In this document: positions 47,201 to 55,612 of the stretch, piece after piece
Position numbering within the stretch: the first letter of the stretch is position 1
Layout: every line of letters begins with the position of its first letter
Source of the DNA: Janthinobacterium sp.
Lineage (GTDB): Bacteria > Pseudomonadota > Gammaproteobacteria > Burkholderiales > Chitinibacteraceae
Length of the DNA: 64,000 bases
NCBI GenBank assembly: GCA_025360045.1
Contig: JANYCY010000095.1
Span: 169,988-233,987 of the forward strand
Direction of reading: 5' to 3'
The notes under the pieces: model-generated
What the model saw: the letters and a program-made list of their open reading frames with translations, nothing else
What the model was told of the DNA's origin: nothing
Databases searched by the model: none
Translations under genes and position numbers: made by a program

Positions 47201-47306
47201 CCAAACCTTAAACCACAGAGTAAAACGAGGGCACAGAGATCACAGAGACAACCATCTGGGAGTTTCGCTATGTGAAACTCTGTGCTCTCTGTGGTTCAAG
47301 ATTTGG
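47201..47306. repeat. CACAGAG-type repeat, copy 4 (full palindromic form)
   Basis: It starts CCAAACCTTAAACCACAGAG and ends with the near-complement of it (CTCTGTGGTTCAAGATTTGG), with a central hairpin GAGTTTCGCTATGTGAAACTC. This shows that the single-sided copies elsewhere are half-elements. It lies between the kinase and the regulator genes. Confidence 0.8.
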
Positions 47307-47344
47307 CACTGCATAACATCACCAACCAAACAAAGAGGCAAAGC

Positions 47345-48085
47345 ATGCTGTCGCAACAAAAATTACTGGTTCTTCGGCCTGATGCAGATAGCGCTACGCC
47401 ACTTTACTTACAGCTGGGGCATAAGCTAGCGGCTGCGATTCATGCTGGTTTTTGGCTGGCAGATGAGTCTTTGCCTTCCGAGCGCAATTTATGCGAAATA
47501 CTCGGTGTTTCTCGCGTTACGGCCAGAAAGGCGTTAGATATTTTGCTGGCTGAAGGCCTGATTGTTAAGCGGCACGGGGCGGGGACTTATATCACCCCCA
47601 AACTTGAGCAGCCTTTAAATAAGCTGACCAATTTATCGGAAATGCTCAAGCAGCGTGGCTTTACGCCCGGCTCACGCTGGCTAAAGCGCGAAGTGGCGGT
47701 GGCCAATAGCGAAGAGCAACTTAAGCTCAATCTTTCATCCAGTAGCCGAGTGAGCCGCTTACAAAGGGTGCGTATGGCCAACGATGTGGTGATGGCTTTA
47801 GAGGAAACCACGCTGCCATTTAGCTTGGTGCCCGACCCCAACTTGGTGGGCGATTCCTTGTATGAATATATGCGCACGAACCGCTTGTCTGTTGTACGAG
47901 CGATACAAAACATTGCTGCAATCAATGCAACTCAAGCTATTTCTGATTTAGTTGACGTCGCTCCAGGGGATGCCATGCTGCATTTAACGCGTGTTGGCTT
48001 TTTAGAAAACGGGGTGGCGATTGAGCTAACACATTCCTATTTTCGTAATGATTACTACGATTTTGTAGTGGAGCTACGTAAGTAA
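47345..48085 (+). CDS. GntR-family (HutC-type) transcriptional regulator, NagR/DasR-like
   Basis: A 246-residue repressor. The N-terminal winged helix (~18-85) has PLYLQLGHKLAAAIHAGFW and LPSERNLCEILGVSRVTARK; the C-terminal UTRA effector domain (~100-240) has the LTRVGFLENGVAIELTHSY and RNDYYDF features typical of HutC proteins that bind sugar phosphates such as GlcN6P. The ATG at 47345 has GAGG seven bases upstream; the frame extends 21 codons further 5' into repeat sequence. Located between the sugar kinase and the importer, it probably controls both. Confidence 0.9.
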   Translation: MLSQQKLLVLRPDADSATPLYLQLGHKLAAAIHAGFWLADESLPSERNLCEILGVSRVTARKALDILLAEGLIVKRHGAGTYITPKLEQPLNKLTNLSEMLKQRGFTPGSRWLKREVAVANSEEQLKLNLSSSSRVSRLQRVRMANDVVMALEETTLPFSLVPDPNLVGDSLYEYMRTNRLSVVRAIQNIAAINATQAISDLVDVAPGDAMLHLTRVGFLENGVAIELTHSYFRNDYYDFVVELRK

Positions 48086-48569
48086 GTAGTTGTTAAATAA
48101 GATTAAAATTATAGTTATCCGCTTATTTTTTGTAGTATTAATTGTTGATTCTTCGTTGTTGCCTACATTTTGTTTTTGTGGGCCATTTCCCTCTTTCTCC
48201 GCCTGTCTGCTCCTCCTACGATCTCCCCTTTACTGGGGCTATTCACCATTGAGTTAATTTGTTGTAATCTGAGTCCGCATAAGTAAAAACACTAAGTCCA
48301 GTTTTTAGCGATTTATTGGTAAGTAACTCTTAAAAATTCTTGTTTAAAGCCATTTATCTTTTTAATAGTTGATACCACTTTGCAAGGAAGTACAGGACCA
48401 TGTGCCGATTGTTATGCCAAGCAAATAGGGTGCGTGTAGACCTTGTTAGCGCTTAAACAGGCGAGTTTTTAGCTGTATAAATTGATTGACGTATAGCGTA
48501 ATTTTTTATTATGGTTGCCGCGCACGCCCTATCGACTTAGCACAAACGATTTACTTTGGAGATGCAGTA
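48086..48569 (+). other. Promoter/leader region of the sugar ABC operon
   Basis: A 484-base gap. It contains TGATACCACT at 48370-48379, complementary to the half-sites before the kinase gene, and otherwise AT-rich sequence. No riboswitch or RNA gene was recognised. A long leader between that site and the ATG at 48570 is possible. Confidence 0.4.
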
Positions 48570-49832
48570 ATGAAATTGAAATTCATTTTGGCCGTATCAG
48601 CTGCTGTTTTTTCGGCAAGCACCATGAGCGCTCTTGCTGCAGAAAAAGTAAAAGTTGAGTATTGGTCTAACAGCTTATCGCCTAAATTTGACGGTGCGAT
48701 GAAAGAGCTCACCACTAAGTTCAATGCTTCGCAAAACGAAGTAGAAGCGGTGTGGGTTGATGTGGGTTGGGATGCGTTCCAGCAAAAAGTAATTACAGCT
48801 GTCGCCAGCGGCAATGTGCCTGGTCTCGTGAATTTGCCTAAGCCTTGGATGGATCAATTTGCACAAGCAAAAATGATTCAGCCTATTGGCAAGCAAATTG
48901 ACAGCTTCAAGAGTGTTTACACCGAAGGCGCATTAAAAGATGCAACTTACGATGGCGACAAGCAAATCTACGGTATGCCTTGGTATCAAGTGACTGGGGT
49001 GCTGTTTTACAATAAAGATATCTTGGCTAAGGCGGGCATTAAAGAAGCGCCTGCTACCTTTAGCGAGTTATTAGTTGCCGCTAAACAAATTAAAGCAAAA
49101 ACAGGCGTTGCCGGTTTTGCGCCAAAAGTAAATGAAGAGTTTTCAGCTTGGTTTTTATATGAAGGCCTCGATGTTATTAAAAATAACAAGGCAGTCTTTA
49201 ATAGCCCAGCGCACGTTAAATTAATTGAGCAATTTAAAGACGCTTATGCAGCGGGCGCATTCCCGAAAGATGTTTTCAAAATGCAATTTGAAAACCGAAT
49301 TGCAGCTTATGGCGCGCAAAAAATTGCCATGTTTACCGATGGTGCTCACGCTCTGAAACGCACCAAAACAGATGCACCTAAAGTTTACAATGCAACGGGC
49401 GTAGCAGGCTTTCCTTTAGCAGGCGGTAAAACACCATTTGGTGGCTTCTTGTTTATGTGGTCAGTACCTAAAGGCGCTAAGAATGTGGATGCGGCCATTA
49501 AGCTGGGTAAATACCTAACTAATGATGAAGCGCAATTAGCCTTTGCTAAAGCGTCTTCAACTTTCCCATCGACCAATAAATCGCTGGACGATGCTTATTT
49601 TCAAGCGGGTGCTAAATCAACTGACCCCGTTGAAAAAGGTACTGCACTGGCTGCAACGCATATCAAGATTTCACGCACACTTTCTGTGAGTGGTTTGCCT
49701 GATGAAGCGGGCATGAATAAGAAATTAGATGCAGCTGTATTAGCAGCCGTAACCGGCCAAAAACCAGTGCAAGCTGCATTAGATGAAGCCGCTAAATTCT
49801 GGAATGAGAAATTAGCCGCTGTTAAGAAATAA
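48570..49832 (+). CDS. Sugar ABC transporter substrate-binding protein (first paralogue)
   Basis: A 420-residue periplasmic binding protein of the UgpB/MalE cluster. A signal peptide (MKLKFILAVSAAVFSASTMS, cleavage after ALA near 24) precedes VKVEYWSNSLSPKFDGAMKE, then GMPWYQVTGVLFYNKDILAK and FGGFLFMWSVPKGAKN. GGAG lies nine bases before the ATG at 48570; 28 extra upstream codons are not credible. It is roughly half identical to the next gene by eye. The context with an amino-sugar kinase suggests GlcNAc or chitobiose as ligand; this is inferred. Confidence 0.9.
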   Translation: MKLKFILAVSAAVFSASTMSALAAEKVKVEYWSNSLSPKFDGAMKELTTKFNASQNEVEAVWVDVGWDAFQQKVITAVASGNVPGLVNLPKPWMDQFAQAKMIQPIGKQIDSFKSVYTEGALKDATYDGDKQIYGMPWYQVTGVLFYNKDILAKAGIKEAPATFSELLVAAKQIKAKTGVAGFAPKVNEEFSAWFLYEGLDVIKNNKAVFNSPAHVKLIEQFKDAYAAGAFPKDVFKMQFENRIAAYGAQKIAMFTDGAHALKRTKTDAPKVYNATGVAGFPLAGGKTPFGGFLFMWSVPKGAKNVDAAIKLGKYLTNDEAQLAFAKASSTFPSTNKSLDDAYFQAGAKSTDPVEKGTALAATHIKISRTLSVSGLPDEAGMNKKLDAAVLAAVTGQKPVQAALDEAAKFWNEKLAAVKK

Positions 49833-49861
49833 TGATCTGATTTGATTCTGTTTTGAATCAA

Positions 49862-49908
49862 ATTCTTCCAAGCAGTTTCTGTTAGGATTGCTTGGAAGAA
49901 TAAAAAAA
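49862..49908 (+). terminator. Hairpin between the two binding-protein genes
   Basis: A perfect 13-base-pair stem ATTCTTCCAAGCA / TGCTTGGAAGAAT with a 14-base loop, followed by an A-run on this strand rather than a T-run. It is more likely an mRNA-stabilising or processing hairpin than a true terminator. Confidence 0.6.
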
Positions 49909-50009
49909 CCGCAAGATGAATTGGATTATCAATAAATCTAATGCGGTAATATAAAAGTGTGGAATCAATTCCATATATATTTGTCGAAAAACCCAAGAGG
50001 AAAGACAAG

Positions 50010-51254
50010 ATGAAGCTCAAGAAAATGTTAATCGTTGGTGCTGCGTTGTTTGCTGCTGTTAATGCACAAGCTGCGGATACAGAATTAGAATTCTGGACCA
50101 TGAATCTGCAACCTAAGTTCAATACCTATTTTGAACAAGCAACAGCGAAGTTCAATGAAACCAATCCTGGCCTGAAAGCTAAATGGGTTGACATGAACTG
50201 GGATCAAATTCAGCCTAAACTGACTGCTTCGATTGCTGCTGGCAATCCACCTGCACTGGTTAACTTTAACGTGCCTTGGGTACATGAGTTTGCAGCGCAA
50301 GGCCTGATCTTGCCTATCGACCAATACTTGGGTGCGGCTAAAGCGGCTTACTCAACCAACGCTGTGAAAGATGTACAAGTTAAGGGCCAGATGTTTGCCT
50401 TCCCTTGGTACAACTCCACACAAATTATTGCTTACAACAAAGACATCTTTGCTAAAGCCGGTATCAAGAACGCGCCAAAAACGTTTGACGAGTTCATTGC
50501 GATTGGTAAGCAAATTAAAGCAAAAACTGGCGTAGCTGCTTTCGCTCCTAAAATGAGCGATATGGTTGGCTTCTTCTACTACGCAGGTCTGCCAGTCATT
50601 ACTGACGGCAAGGCAGTGTTTAACTCGCCTAAGCACGTTGCTTTCGTACAAAAGTTTGCTGATTTGTACAAAGAGGGCGTAATGCCTAAAGATGTATTCA
50701 AAATGGCATTCGAGCAAGAAATCGCTGCGTATAACAGCGGCAAGATCGCCATGATGACGACAGCTGCTCAAGGCCTGAAGCGTACAGAAACTGACGCTAA
50801 AGCCATCTACGACAAGACTGAAGTTGCGCCATTCCCACTTGACGCTGGTAAGCTGAACTTGGGTTCATGGATGATGGACTTCGTTATTCCTAAGGGCACA
50901 AAAGATCCTGCAGCTGCGGCTAAGCTGGGTGTTTTCCTGACGAACGACGATCAACAGTTGGCTTTCTCTAAAGCAACTGAATCAACTATGCCTTCAACTA
51001 AGAAAGCCAATCTGGATCCATACTTCCAGTCTGGTGCAAATAGCAAAGACGTAGTGGATCGCGCGCGTGCCGTTGCTGCTAAATCAATGGACAATGCACG
51101 TACATTGACACTGACTCCAGGCACATTGCCGGACGAAGCAGTCATGACTAAGAAACTGCAAGAAGAAATCCAAAATGCAGTTGAAGGCCGTAAGTCTGTG
51201 AAAGAAGCACTAGATGCAGCCGCTGCTGCATGGAACGAAAAGCTAAAAAAATAA
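50010..51254 (+). CDS. Sugar ABC transporter substrate-binding protein (second paralogue)
   Basis: A 414-residue binding protein with signal peptide MKLKKMLIVGAALFAAVNAQ (cleavage after AQA near 21). It then tracks the preceding protein closely: LEFWTMNLQPKFNTYFEQAT, FPWYNSTQIIAYNKDIFAKA, IGKQIKAKTGVAAFAPKMSD and LGSWMMDFVIPKGTKDP. GAGG lies before the ATG at 50010. Its codon use looks more biased toward C-ending codons than the first copy, hinting at higher expression. Two binding proteins served by one permease pair suggest related but distinct ligands or affinities. Confidence 0.9.
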   Translation: MKLKKMLIVGAALFAAVNAQAADTELEFWTMNLQPKFNTYFEQATAKFNETNPGLKAKWVDMNWDQIQPKLTASIAAGNPPALVNFNVPWVHEFAAQGLILPIDQYLGAAKAAYSTNAVKDVQVKGQMFAFPWYNSTQIIAYNKDIFAKAGIKNAPKTFDEFIAIGKQIKAKTGVAAFAPKMSDMVGFFYYAGLPVITDGKAVFNSPKHVAFVQKFADLYKEGVMPKDVFKMAFEQEIAAYNSGKIAMMTTAAQGLKRTETDAKAIYDKTEVAPFPLDAGKLNLGSWMMDFVIPKGTKDPAAAAKLGVFLTNDDQQLAFSKATESTMPSTKKANLDPYFQSGANSKDVVDRARAVAAKSMDNARTLTLTPGTLPDEAVMTKKLQEEIQNAVEGRKSVKEALDAAAAAWNEKLKK

Positions 51255-51390
51255 TTAGCCGTTCTGTGTATTAAGCAAACTCTGATATATTGCTTTGTCA
51301 TTTCCGATGATGTGGGAATCCAGTGCTTGCGCTGGGTTTTCGAGAATCATCTTCGGGAATGATGGCTTTAGATTTGAGTGAACTTAAAGG

Positions 51391-51425
51391 AACGGAATTA
51401 TCCTTGAGGGTAATTCCGTTTTTTC
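51391..51425 (+). terminator. Terminator or attenuator between binding protein and permease genes
   Basis: The stem AACGGAATTA / TAATTCCGTT with a 10-base loop followed by TTTT. It lies 32 bases before the permease GTG, so partial termination would lower permease relative to binding-protein expression, a common arrangement. Confidence 0.75.
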
Positions 51426-51456
51426 CCGAATATTATAATTACAGTCGAGTAGCGCC

Positions 51457-52332
51457 GTGAAAAACTCCAGCAGCTATACAGGCATTGCCTATTTATTCTT
51501 GGCGCCGGCCCTTATTCTGATGGGTATCTTTACCTTTTGGCCAGTAGGGTTTAACGCTTACTTAGCGTTTAATAATTACAGCATTGCAGATGGCGTGGCC
51601 ACTTGGAATAACTTTGAGCATTTTAAATATATTGCTCATGAAGAGTTGTTCCGCCAAGCCCTTAAGAATTCATTAATTTATCTTTTAATTGTGCCGGTTA
51701 TTCAAATCGCGGCTTTATTGGTGGCCAAGCTGGTCAACAATAAATTGCCCGGTATGACATTATTCCGTGCGGCATTTTATATTCCTGTGATTACCGCAGT
51801 TTCAATTGCCGGTGTGGTCTGGGTTAACGTATACAAATACGATGGTATCCTGACTTGGGCACTGCAACTTATGCACCTGATCCCACAAGGACATGAAGGT
51901 GAAGTGGATTGGCTGGGGAACCCTGATGTGGCCCTTTATGGCGTGATGATCTTCACCTTTTGGAAAGGGATTGGCTGGTTTATGGTGCTCTACCTAGCTG
52001 GCCTGCAAGGGATTCCAAAAGAAGTTGAAGAAGCGGCTATTTTGGATGGTGCCAATGTATTCCAGCGCTTCTGGAAGATCACTGTGCCGATGGTTAAGCC
52101 CACCATCTTGCTGTGTACGCTGATGTCGACCATTGCTGCGATGAAGGTGTTCCAGGAAGTGATCGTGCTGACCAAGGGTCAGGCTGATACCTATACCGCC
52201 TTGTTCTATGTGTACGACCAAGCATTCCGCAATTACAACTTCGGCCGTGCAGCTGCGGCGGGGCTTGTCGTGACCTTCTTCTGCATGATTCTTGCGGCCA
52301 TTCAATTTCGCTTCCTTGGCGAAAAGAAATAA
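51457..52332 (+). CDS. Sugar ABC transporter permease (MalF/UgpA type)
   Basis: A 291-residue inner-membrane protein with six hydrophobic helices. The EAA loop is visible as VEEAAILDGANVFQRFWKITVPMVKP, of which the key part is EEAAILDGAN, contacting the ATPase. The N-terminus is AYLFLAPALILMGIFTFWPV. The start is GTG without a strong ribosome site, directly after the attenuator-like hairpin. It pairs with the permease encoded 18 bases downstream. Confidence 0.93.
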   Translation: MKNSSSYTGIAYLFLAPALILMGIFTFWPVGFNAYLAFNNYSIADGVATWNNFEHFKYIAHEELFRQALKNSLIYLLIVPVIQIAALLVAKLVNNKLPGMTLFRAAFYIPVITAVSIAGVVWVNVYKYDGILTWALQLMHLIPQGHEGEVDWLGNPDVALYGVMIFTFWKGIGWFMVLYLAGLQGIPKEVEEAAILDGANVFQRFWKITVPMVKPTILLCTLMSTIAAMKVFQEVIVLTKGQADTYTALFYVYDQAFRNYNFGRAAAAGLVVTFFCMILAAIQFRFLGEKK

Positions 52333-52350
52333 GACGAGGATTCAGACATC

Positions 52351-53190
52351 ATGGCAATGAATAGAAAATTAAGTAATGTTTTGGGGCTTTGTGGGCAGTA
52401 CGCAGGTTTGCTGGCTTTTGCGGCCTTTACCACTTTTCCTTTTTTATGGGCGCTGTCGGTTGGTTTATCGGCTGATCCGTCGAATACATGGCTTTTCCCT
52501 CGCTCGTTTTGGCCGACTGATATCAGCCTGATGTGGTTTGAGCGTGTGTTCCAAGAAATGCCGTTTATGACCTATATGAAAAACTCTACCTTGATGACTT
52601 TTTGGAGCATCGTTGGGGTGGTGGTGGTTTCAATTTTGGCGGGTTATCCACTGGCGCGTTTACGCTTTCCTGGTCGTAACTTCATCTTTGTAGCGATTTT
52701 GGCCACGATGATGTTGCCGACTGAAGTAGCGATTATTCCTAACTTTATTACCTTAAAAAATCTGGGTTTGCTCAATTCTCAGTTTGGCGCGATTGTGCCT
52801 AACTTTGCCGCTGCTTTTGGTATCTTTTTGATGAAGCAAGCTTTTGAAGCCGTGCCTCAAGATTTGGTCGATGCCGCGCGGGTAGATGGCGCAACCGAGA
52901 TGCAAATTTTATGGCGGGTGATGGTGCCAGTGTCTGGCCCATCGATTGCTGCCTTGGGGATTTTCTCGCTGGTGAATGCTTGGAATGATTACGTTTGGCC
53001 ATCGATTGTCATTTCTTCCCGTGAAAAATTGCCGCTGGCTGTGGGTGTGTTTAATGACCTGACTGGGCCATTTGCCACCTCATACAGCATGGTGATGGCG
53101 GCAATTGTGATGACCGTTATCCCGGTACTGATTTTCTTTGCCTTTACCCAGCGTTACTTTATTGGCGGCTTGGATGGCGCAGTGAAGTAA
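52351..53190 (+). CDS. Sugar ABC transporter permease (MalG/UgpE type)
   Basis: A 279-residue permease with six hydrophobic helices, opening LLAFAAFTTFPFLWALSVGL, and an EAA loop LVDAARVDGATEMQILWRVM. GAGG lies 12 bases before the ATG at 52351; the ATG two codons later is an alternative. It completes the membrane channel with the preceding gene and is followed 72 bases later by the ATPase gene. Confidence 0.94.
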   Translation: MAMNRKLSNVLGLCGQYAGLLAFAAFTTFPFLWALSVGLSADPSNTWLFPRSFWPTDISLMWFERVFQEMPFMTYMKNSTLMTFWSIVGVVVVSILAGYPLARLRFPGRNFIFVAILATMMLPTEVAIIPNFITLKNLGLLNSQFGAIVPNFAAAFGIFLMKQAFEAVPQDLVDAARVDGATEMQILWRVMVPVSGPSIAALGIFSLVNAWNDYVWPSIVISSREKLPLAVGVFNDLTGPFATSYSMVMAAIVMTVIPVLIFFAFTQRYFIGGLDGAVK

Positions 53191-53262
53191 AAGTTTTTGC
53201 CCTAACAGGCGCGGGTGGGCAGGTCCCCTATTTAGACATTAGAGTTCGCAAGGAATCGAGAT

Positions 53263-54363
53263 ATGGCTTCGGTTACGCTAAGTAAAATTAAGAAAAACTA
53301 CACCAAAGATGTTTGTGTCATTAAGGGTGTAGACCTAGAAATCAAAGATGGCGAGTTTGTGGTTTTCGTTGGCCCATCGGGCTGCGGTAAATCCACCTTG
53401 CTGCGCATGATTGCTGGCCTAGAAGACATCACCGAAGGCGAGTTAAAAATTGGCGATGTGGTTGCCAATGATTTGCACGCCTCCAAGCGGGGTATCGCCA
53501 TGGTGTTCCAGTCTTACGCCCTCTACCCGCATATGAGCGTGTACGACAATATGGCGTTTGCACTGAAGCTGGCCGGTACGCCTAAGGCAGAAATCGATCA
53601 GCGCGTAAAAGGCGCTGCCGAAGTATTGCAAATGACTCACCTGCTAGATCGCAAGCCAAAAGCCTTGTCTGGCGGCCAGCGTCAACGTGTGGCGATTGGT
53701 CGCTCGATTGTTCGTCAGCCTAAGGTGTTCTTGTTTGACGAGCCTTTGTCTAACTTAGATGCTTCCCTGCGCCTGCAAATGCGGGTTGAGCTGTCTAAGC
53801 TGCACCAAGAACTCAAAACCACCATGATCTATGTGACGCATGATCAGGTAGAAGCGATGACACTGGCTGACCGTATCGTGGTGTTTAACGCCGGTATCAT
53901 TCAGCAAGTTGGCTCGCCGCTAGAAATGTACGAAAACCCATCTAATTTGTTTGTGGCTGGCTTCTTAGGCTCGCCTAAGATGAACTTGCTGGAAGCTGAT
54001 TTGGTGGCGATTGAAAAAGGCTCAGCCCATGTTCGCTTGCCAGATGGCATTCAGATTCGCGCTGCAGTGGATGCCTCATTTTGCAAAGTCGGCGACAAAG
54101 TCACTATCGGTATTCGCCCAGAGCATATGCAATTAGCGAACGCCGACGCAGTGAATTCGGTACCTGCCCGCGTTGATTTGGTCGAGCATTTGGGCGATAT
54201 CGTCTTGGCGTATATCCAAGTGAAAGGCATTAGCGAAATTCTGTGTATGAAATTGCCTGCTGAATCAGATGTGATTAAATTTGGCGACAATATCCATGTG
54301 GTATTCCCAGAAAAGAATTGCTTATTGTTTGACGCAATGGGTGTTGCACTAAAACGCGTTTGA
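53263..54363 (+). CDS. Sugar ABC transporter ATPase (UgpC/MalK/MsiK family)
   Basis: A 366-residue ATPase. Walker A is [20 protein letters not shown], the Q-loop is [16 protein letters not shown], the signature is [20 protein letters not shown], Walker B is [18 protein letters not shown] and the switch histidine is in [15 protein letters not shown]. The C-terminal ~130 residues form the MalK/TOBE-type regulatory domain ([10 protein letters not shown]). It powers the permease pair and may serve other sugar importers. A strong terminator closes the operon. Confidence 0.96.
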   Translation: MASVTLSKIKKNYTKDVCVIKGVDLEIKDGEFVVFVGPSGCGKSTLLRMIAGLEDITEGELKIGDVVANDLHASKRGIAMVFQSYALYPHMSVYDNMAFALKLAGTPKAEIDQRVKGAAEVLQMTHLLDRKPKALSGGQRQRVAIGRSIVRQPKVFLFDEPLSNLDASLRLQMRVELSKLHQELKTTMIYVTHDQVEAMTLADRIVVFNAGIIQQVGSPLEMYENPSNLFVAGFLGSPKMNLLEADLVAIEKGSAHVRLPDGIQIRAAVDASFCKVGDKVTIGIRPEHMQLANADAVNSVPARVDLVEHLGDIVLAYIQVKGISEILCMKLPAESDVIKFGDNIHVVFPEKNCLLFDAMGVALKRV

Positions 54364-54382
54364 TTTCTTTAATTAGAGACGC

Positions 54383-54419
54383 AAAAAAGCCCAGCGATTG
54401 ATCGCTGGGCTTTTTTTTT
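54383..54419 (+). terminator. Intrinsic terminator closing the sugar ABC operon
   Basis: The stem AAAAGCCCAGCGAT / ATCGCTGGGCTTTT with a very short loop and a run of nine T. Confidence 0.92.
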
Positions 54420-54631
54420 GCACTGAAGTAATTGGATTTAACTTTATTTTTCTTATTGGCAGTAGAGATATGGTGTAAGTCTTCATTCAATTTGGAGTAG
54501 TATTACGTCATGGAATAATTCAGGCTAAGCCCGCTAAGGCGTTTCAAAGAGTGCATTTTTATACGCCAAAGGTGGTGATTTTTTTGCCATTTCAGGGCGT
54601 TTATATTTTGTTAACATTCAATTGAGAAAAA

Positions 54632-54868
54632 ATGATGCAACATATCTCCGAAATCCGTCATTGTTCTGTTTGTGGTGTTGATACGAACCATGTCGTTGTT
54701 TTGGTTAGGAAAACGAATCCATTCAAAGGTGAGAAAAACAGTAAGTTTAAAGAATTTTTACATGGCGCAATAAAGAGTTGGTTTCTTGGTGCGTTTATCG
54801 CTTCAATGGACGAATTTTCTCGTCATCGTATCTGTGAAAAATGTGGTCACAAGGTTATTGAAGATTAA
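54632..54868 (+). CDS. Small zinc-ribbon-like protein, unknown function
   Basis: A 78-residue protein with two CxxC pairs, HCSVCGVDTNH near residue 10 and ICEKCGHKVIED at the C-terminus, which could bind one zinc ion. The middle part (KSWFLGAFIASMDEF) is weakly hydrophobic. A GAG six bases before the ATG (TTGAGAAAAAATG) supports the start; the second codon is also ATG. It is a lone gene between a terminator and repeat sequence. No family recognised. Confidence 0.7.
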   Translation: MMQHISEIRHCSVCGVDTNHVVVLVRKTNPFKGEKNSKFKEFLHGAIKSWFLGAFIASMDEFSRHRICEKCGHKVIED

Positions 54869-54877
54869 AAACTCAGA

Positions 54878-54975
54878 GGGTCAGATTTTACATTTGATAT
54901 GAATGAATGAATCAATCTAAGCTGCTTTGAAACAACTTTAAATTTTATCCTATGTAAAATGTAAGGCCTGACCCC
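54878..54975. mobile_element. Small GGGTCAG-ended inverted-repeat element
   Basis: About 98 bases with imperfect ends GGGTCAGATTTTACATTT and, in reverse, GGGGTCAGGCCTTACATTTT. It resembles the GGGTCAG...TTACATTT repeats found near REP-associated transposases; no gene is inside. A half-copy is at 63775-63799. Confidence 0.65.
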
Positions 54976-55127
54976 AAGGCCGTAAGTCGCAATGAATTTG
55001 TAGGGCGTAATAAGTCTGGTGGTTTTTCCAGACGCATTACGCCGTATGGGTTAAATCGAAAAGCCGGTGTCGGATCGTTCCACATCGGTTTTTTTATCGT
55101 GCGTAACTGATGTTACGAAGTGATCAT

Positions 55128-55365
55128 CTTTTTAGTGCCTTCGGCACGTTGATTTAGGTGCGGGATCCCCGCGGGGACTCACTTTCTTGAACGGCCAAGA
55201 AAGTAAGCAAAGAAGGCCGCCCCGGCCAGCACGAAGGCCCCTCACTGCGGATAATCGGCTCGGCGAAAAAGGCTGCTCGCTCGCTGCCTCGCTACCCCTT
55301 TTCCGAAACCCCGATCCGCTTATTCCTCGCTTCGGCGTGCTTCAAGGGGAGACTTAAGCCCCGTG
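55128..55365 (-). repeat. Dispersed ~235-base repeat, copy 4 (reverse orientation)
   Basis: It begins CTTTTTAGTGCCTTCGGCAC and ends near GGGGAGACTTAAGCCCCGTG. Its middle is closer to copy 1 (CCCTCACTGCGGATAATCGG) than to copies 2 and 3, so the family has two subtypes. Confidence 0.82.
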
Positions 55366-55406
55366 CGATGAGTTGATATATAAATTTGCTGGCGTGAGAA
55401 TCTTCT

Positions 55407-55441
55407 AAAGCAAAAGCAAAAGCAAAAGCAAAAGCAAAAGC
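55407..55441 (+). repeat. Hexanucleotide tandem repeat (AAAAGC, about six units)
   Basis: Five full AAAAGC units preceded by a partial one, in non-coding DNA between two other repeat types. Length variation is plausible; there is no adjacent promoter that it would obviously phase-vary. Confidence 0.85.
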
Positions 55442-55465
55442 TAATCGGTTTAACTCTCTGTCTTT

Positions 55466-55520
55466 GTTTTTCTCCGTGAACCTCCGTGTTCTCAGTGCCC
55501 TCCGTGGTTCAAGATTTGGG
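55466..55520 (-). repeat. CACAGAG-type intergenic repeat, copy 5 (reverse)
   Basis: Reading on the minus strand, it begins CCCAAATCTTGAACCACGGA and continues with GGAGGTTCACGGAGAAAAA, the same pattern as copy 3. Confidence 0.72.
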
Positions 55521-55554
55521 TGTTGCTCCACCAAATGATGCTCAAATCTGAGCC

Positions 55555-55597
55555 ATAAAAAACGCCCCAAGAGATTGGCTCTTAGGGCGTTTTTTAT
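55555..55597 (-). terminator. Intrinsic terminator of the punA-MFS operon
   Basis: A long stem ATAAAAAACGCCC(C)AAGAG / CTCTTAGGGCGTTTTTTAT with an ATTGG loop. On the minus strand it follows the MFS gene by 16 bases and ends in a T-run. Confidence 0.88.
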
Positions 55598-55612
55598 GGG
55601 GTAGAGCAGCGC

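Noticed and set aside
49862..49908. Strong rho-independent terminator between the two binding-protein genes
   Set aside because: The stem is followed by A-rich rather than T-rich sequence on the coding strand, so it is listed as a probable processing or stabilising hairpin instead.
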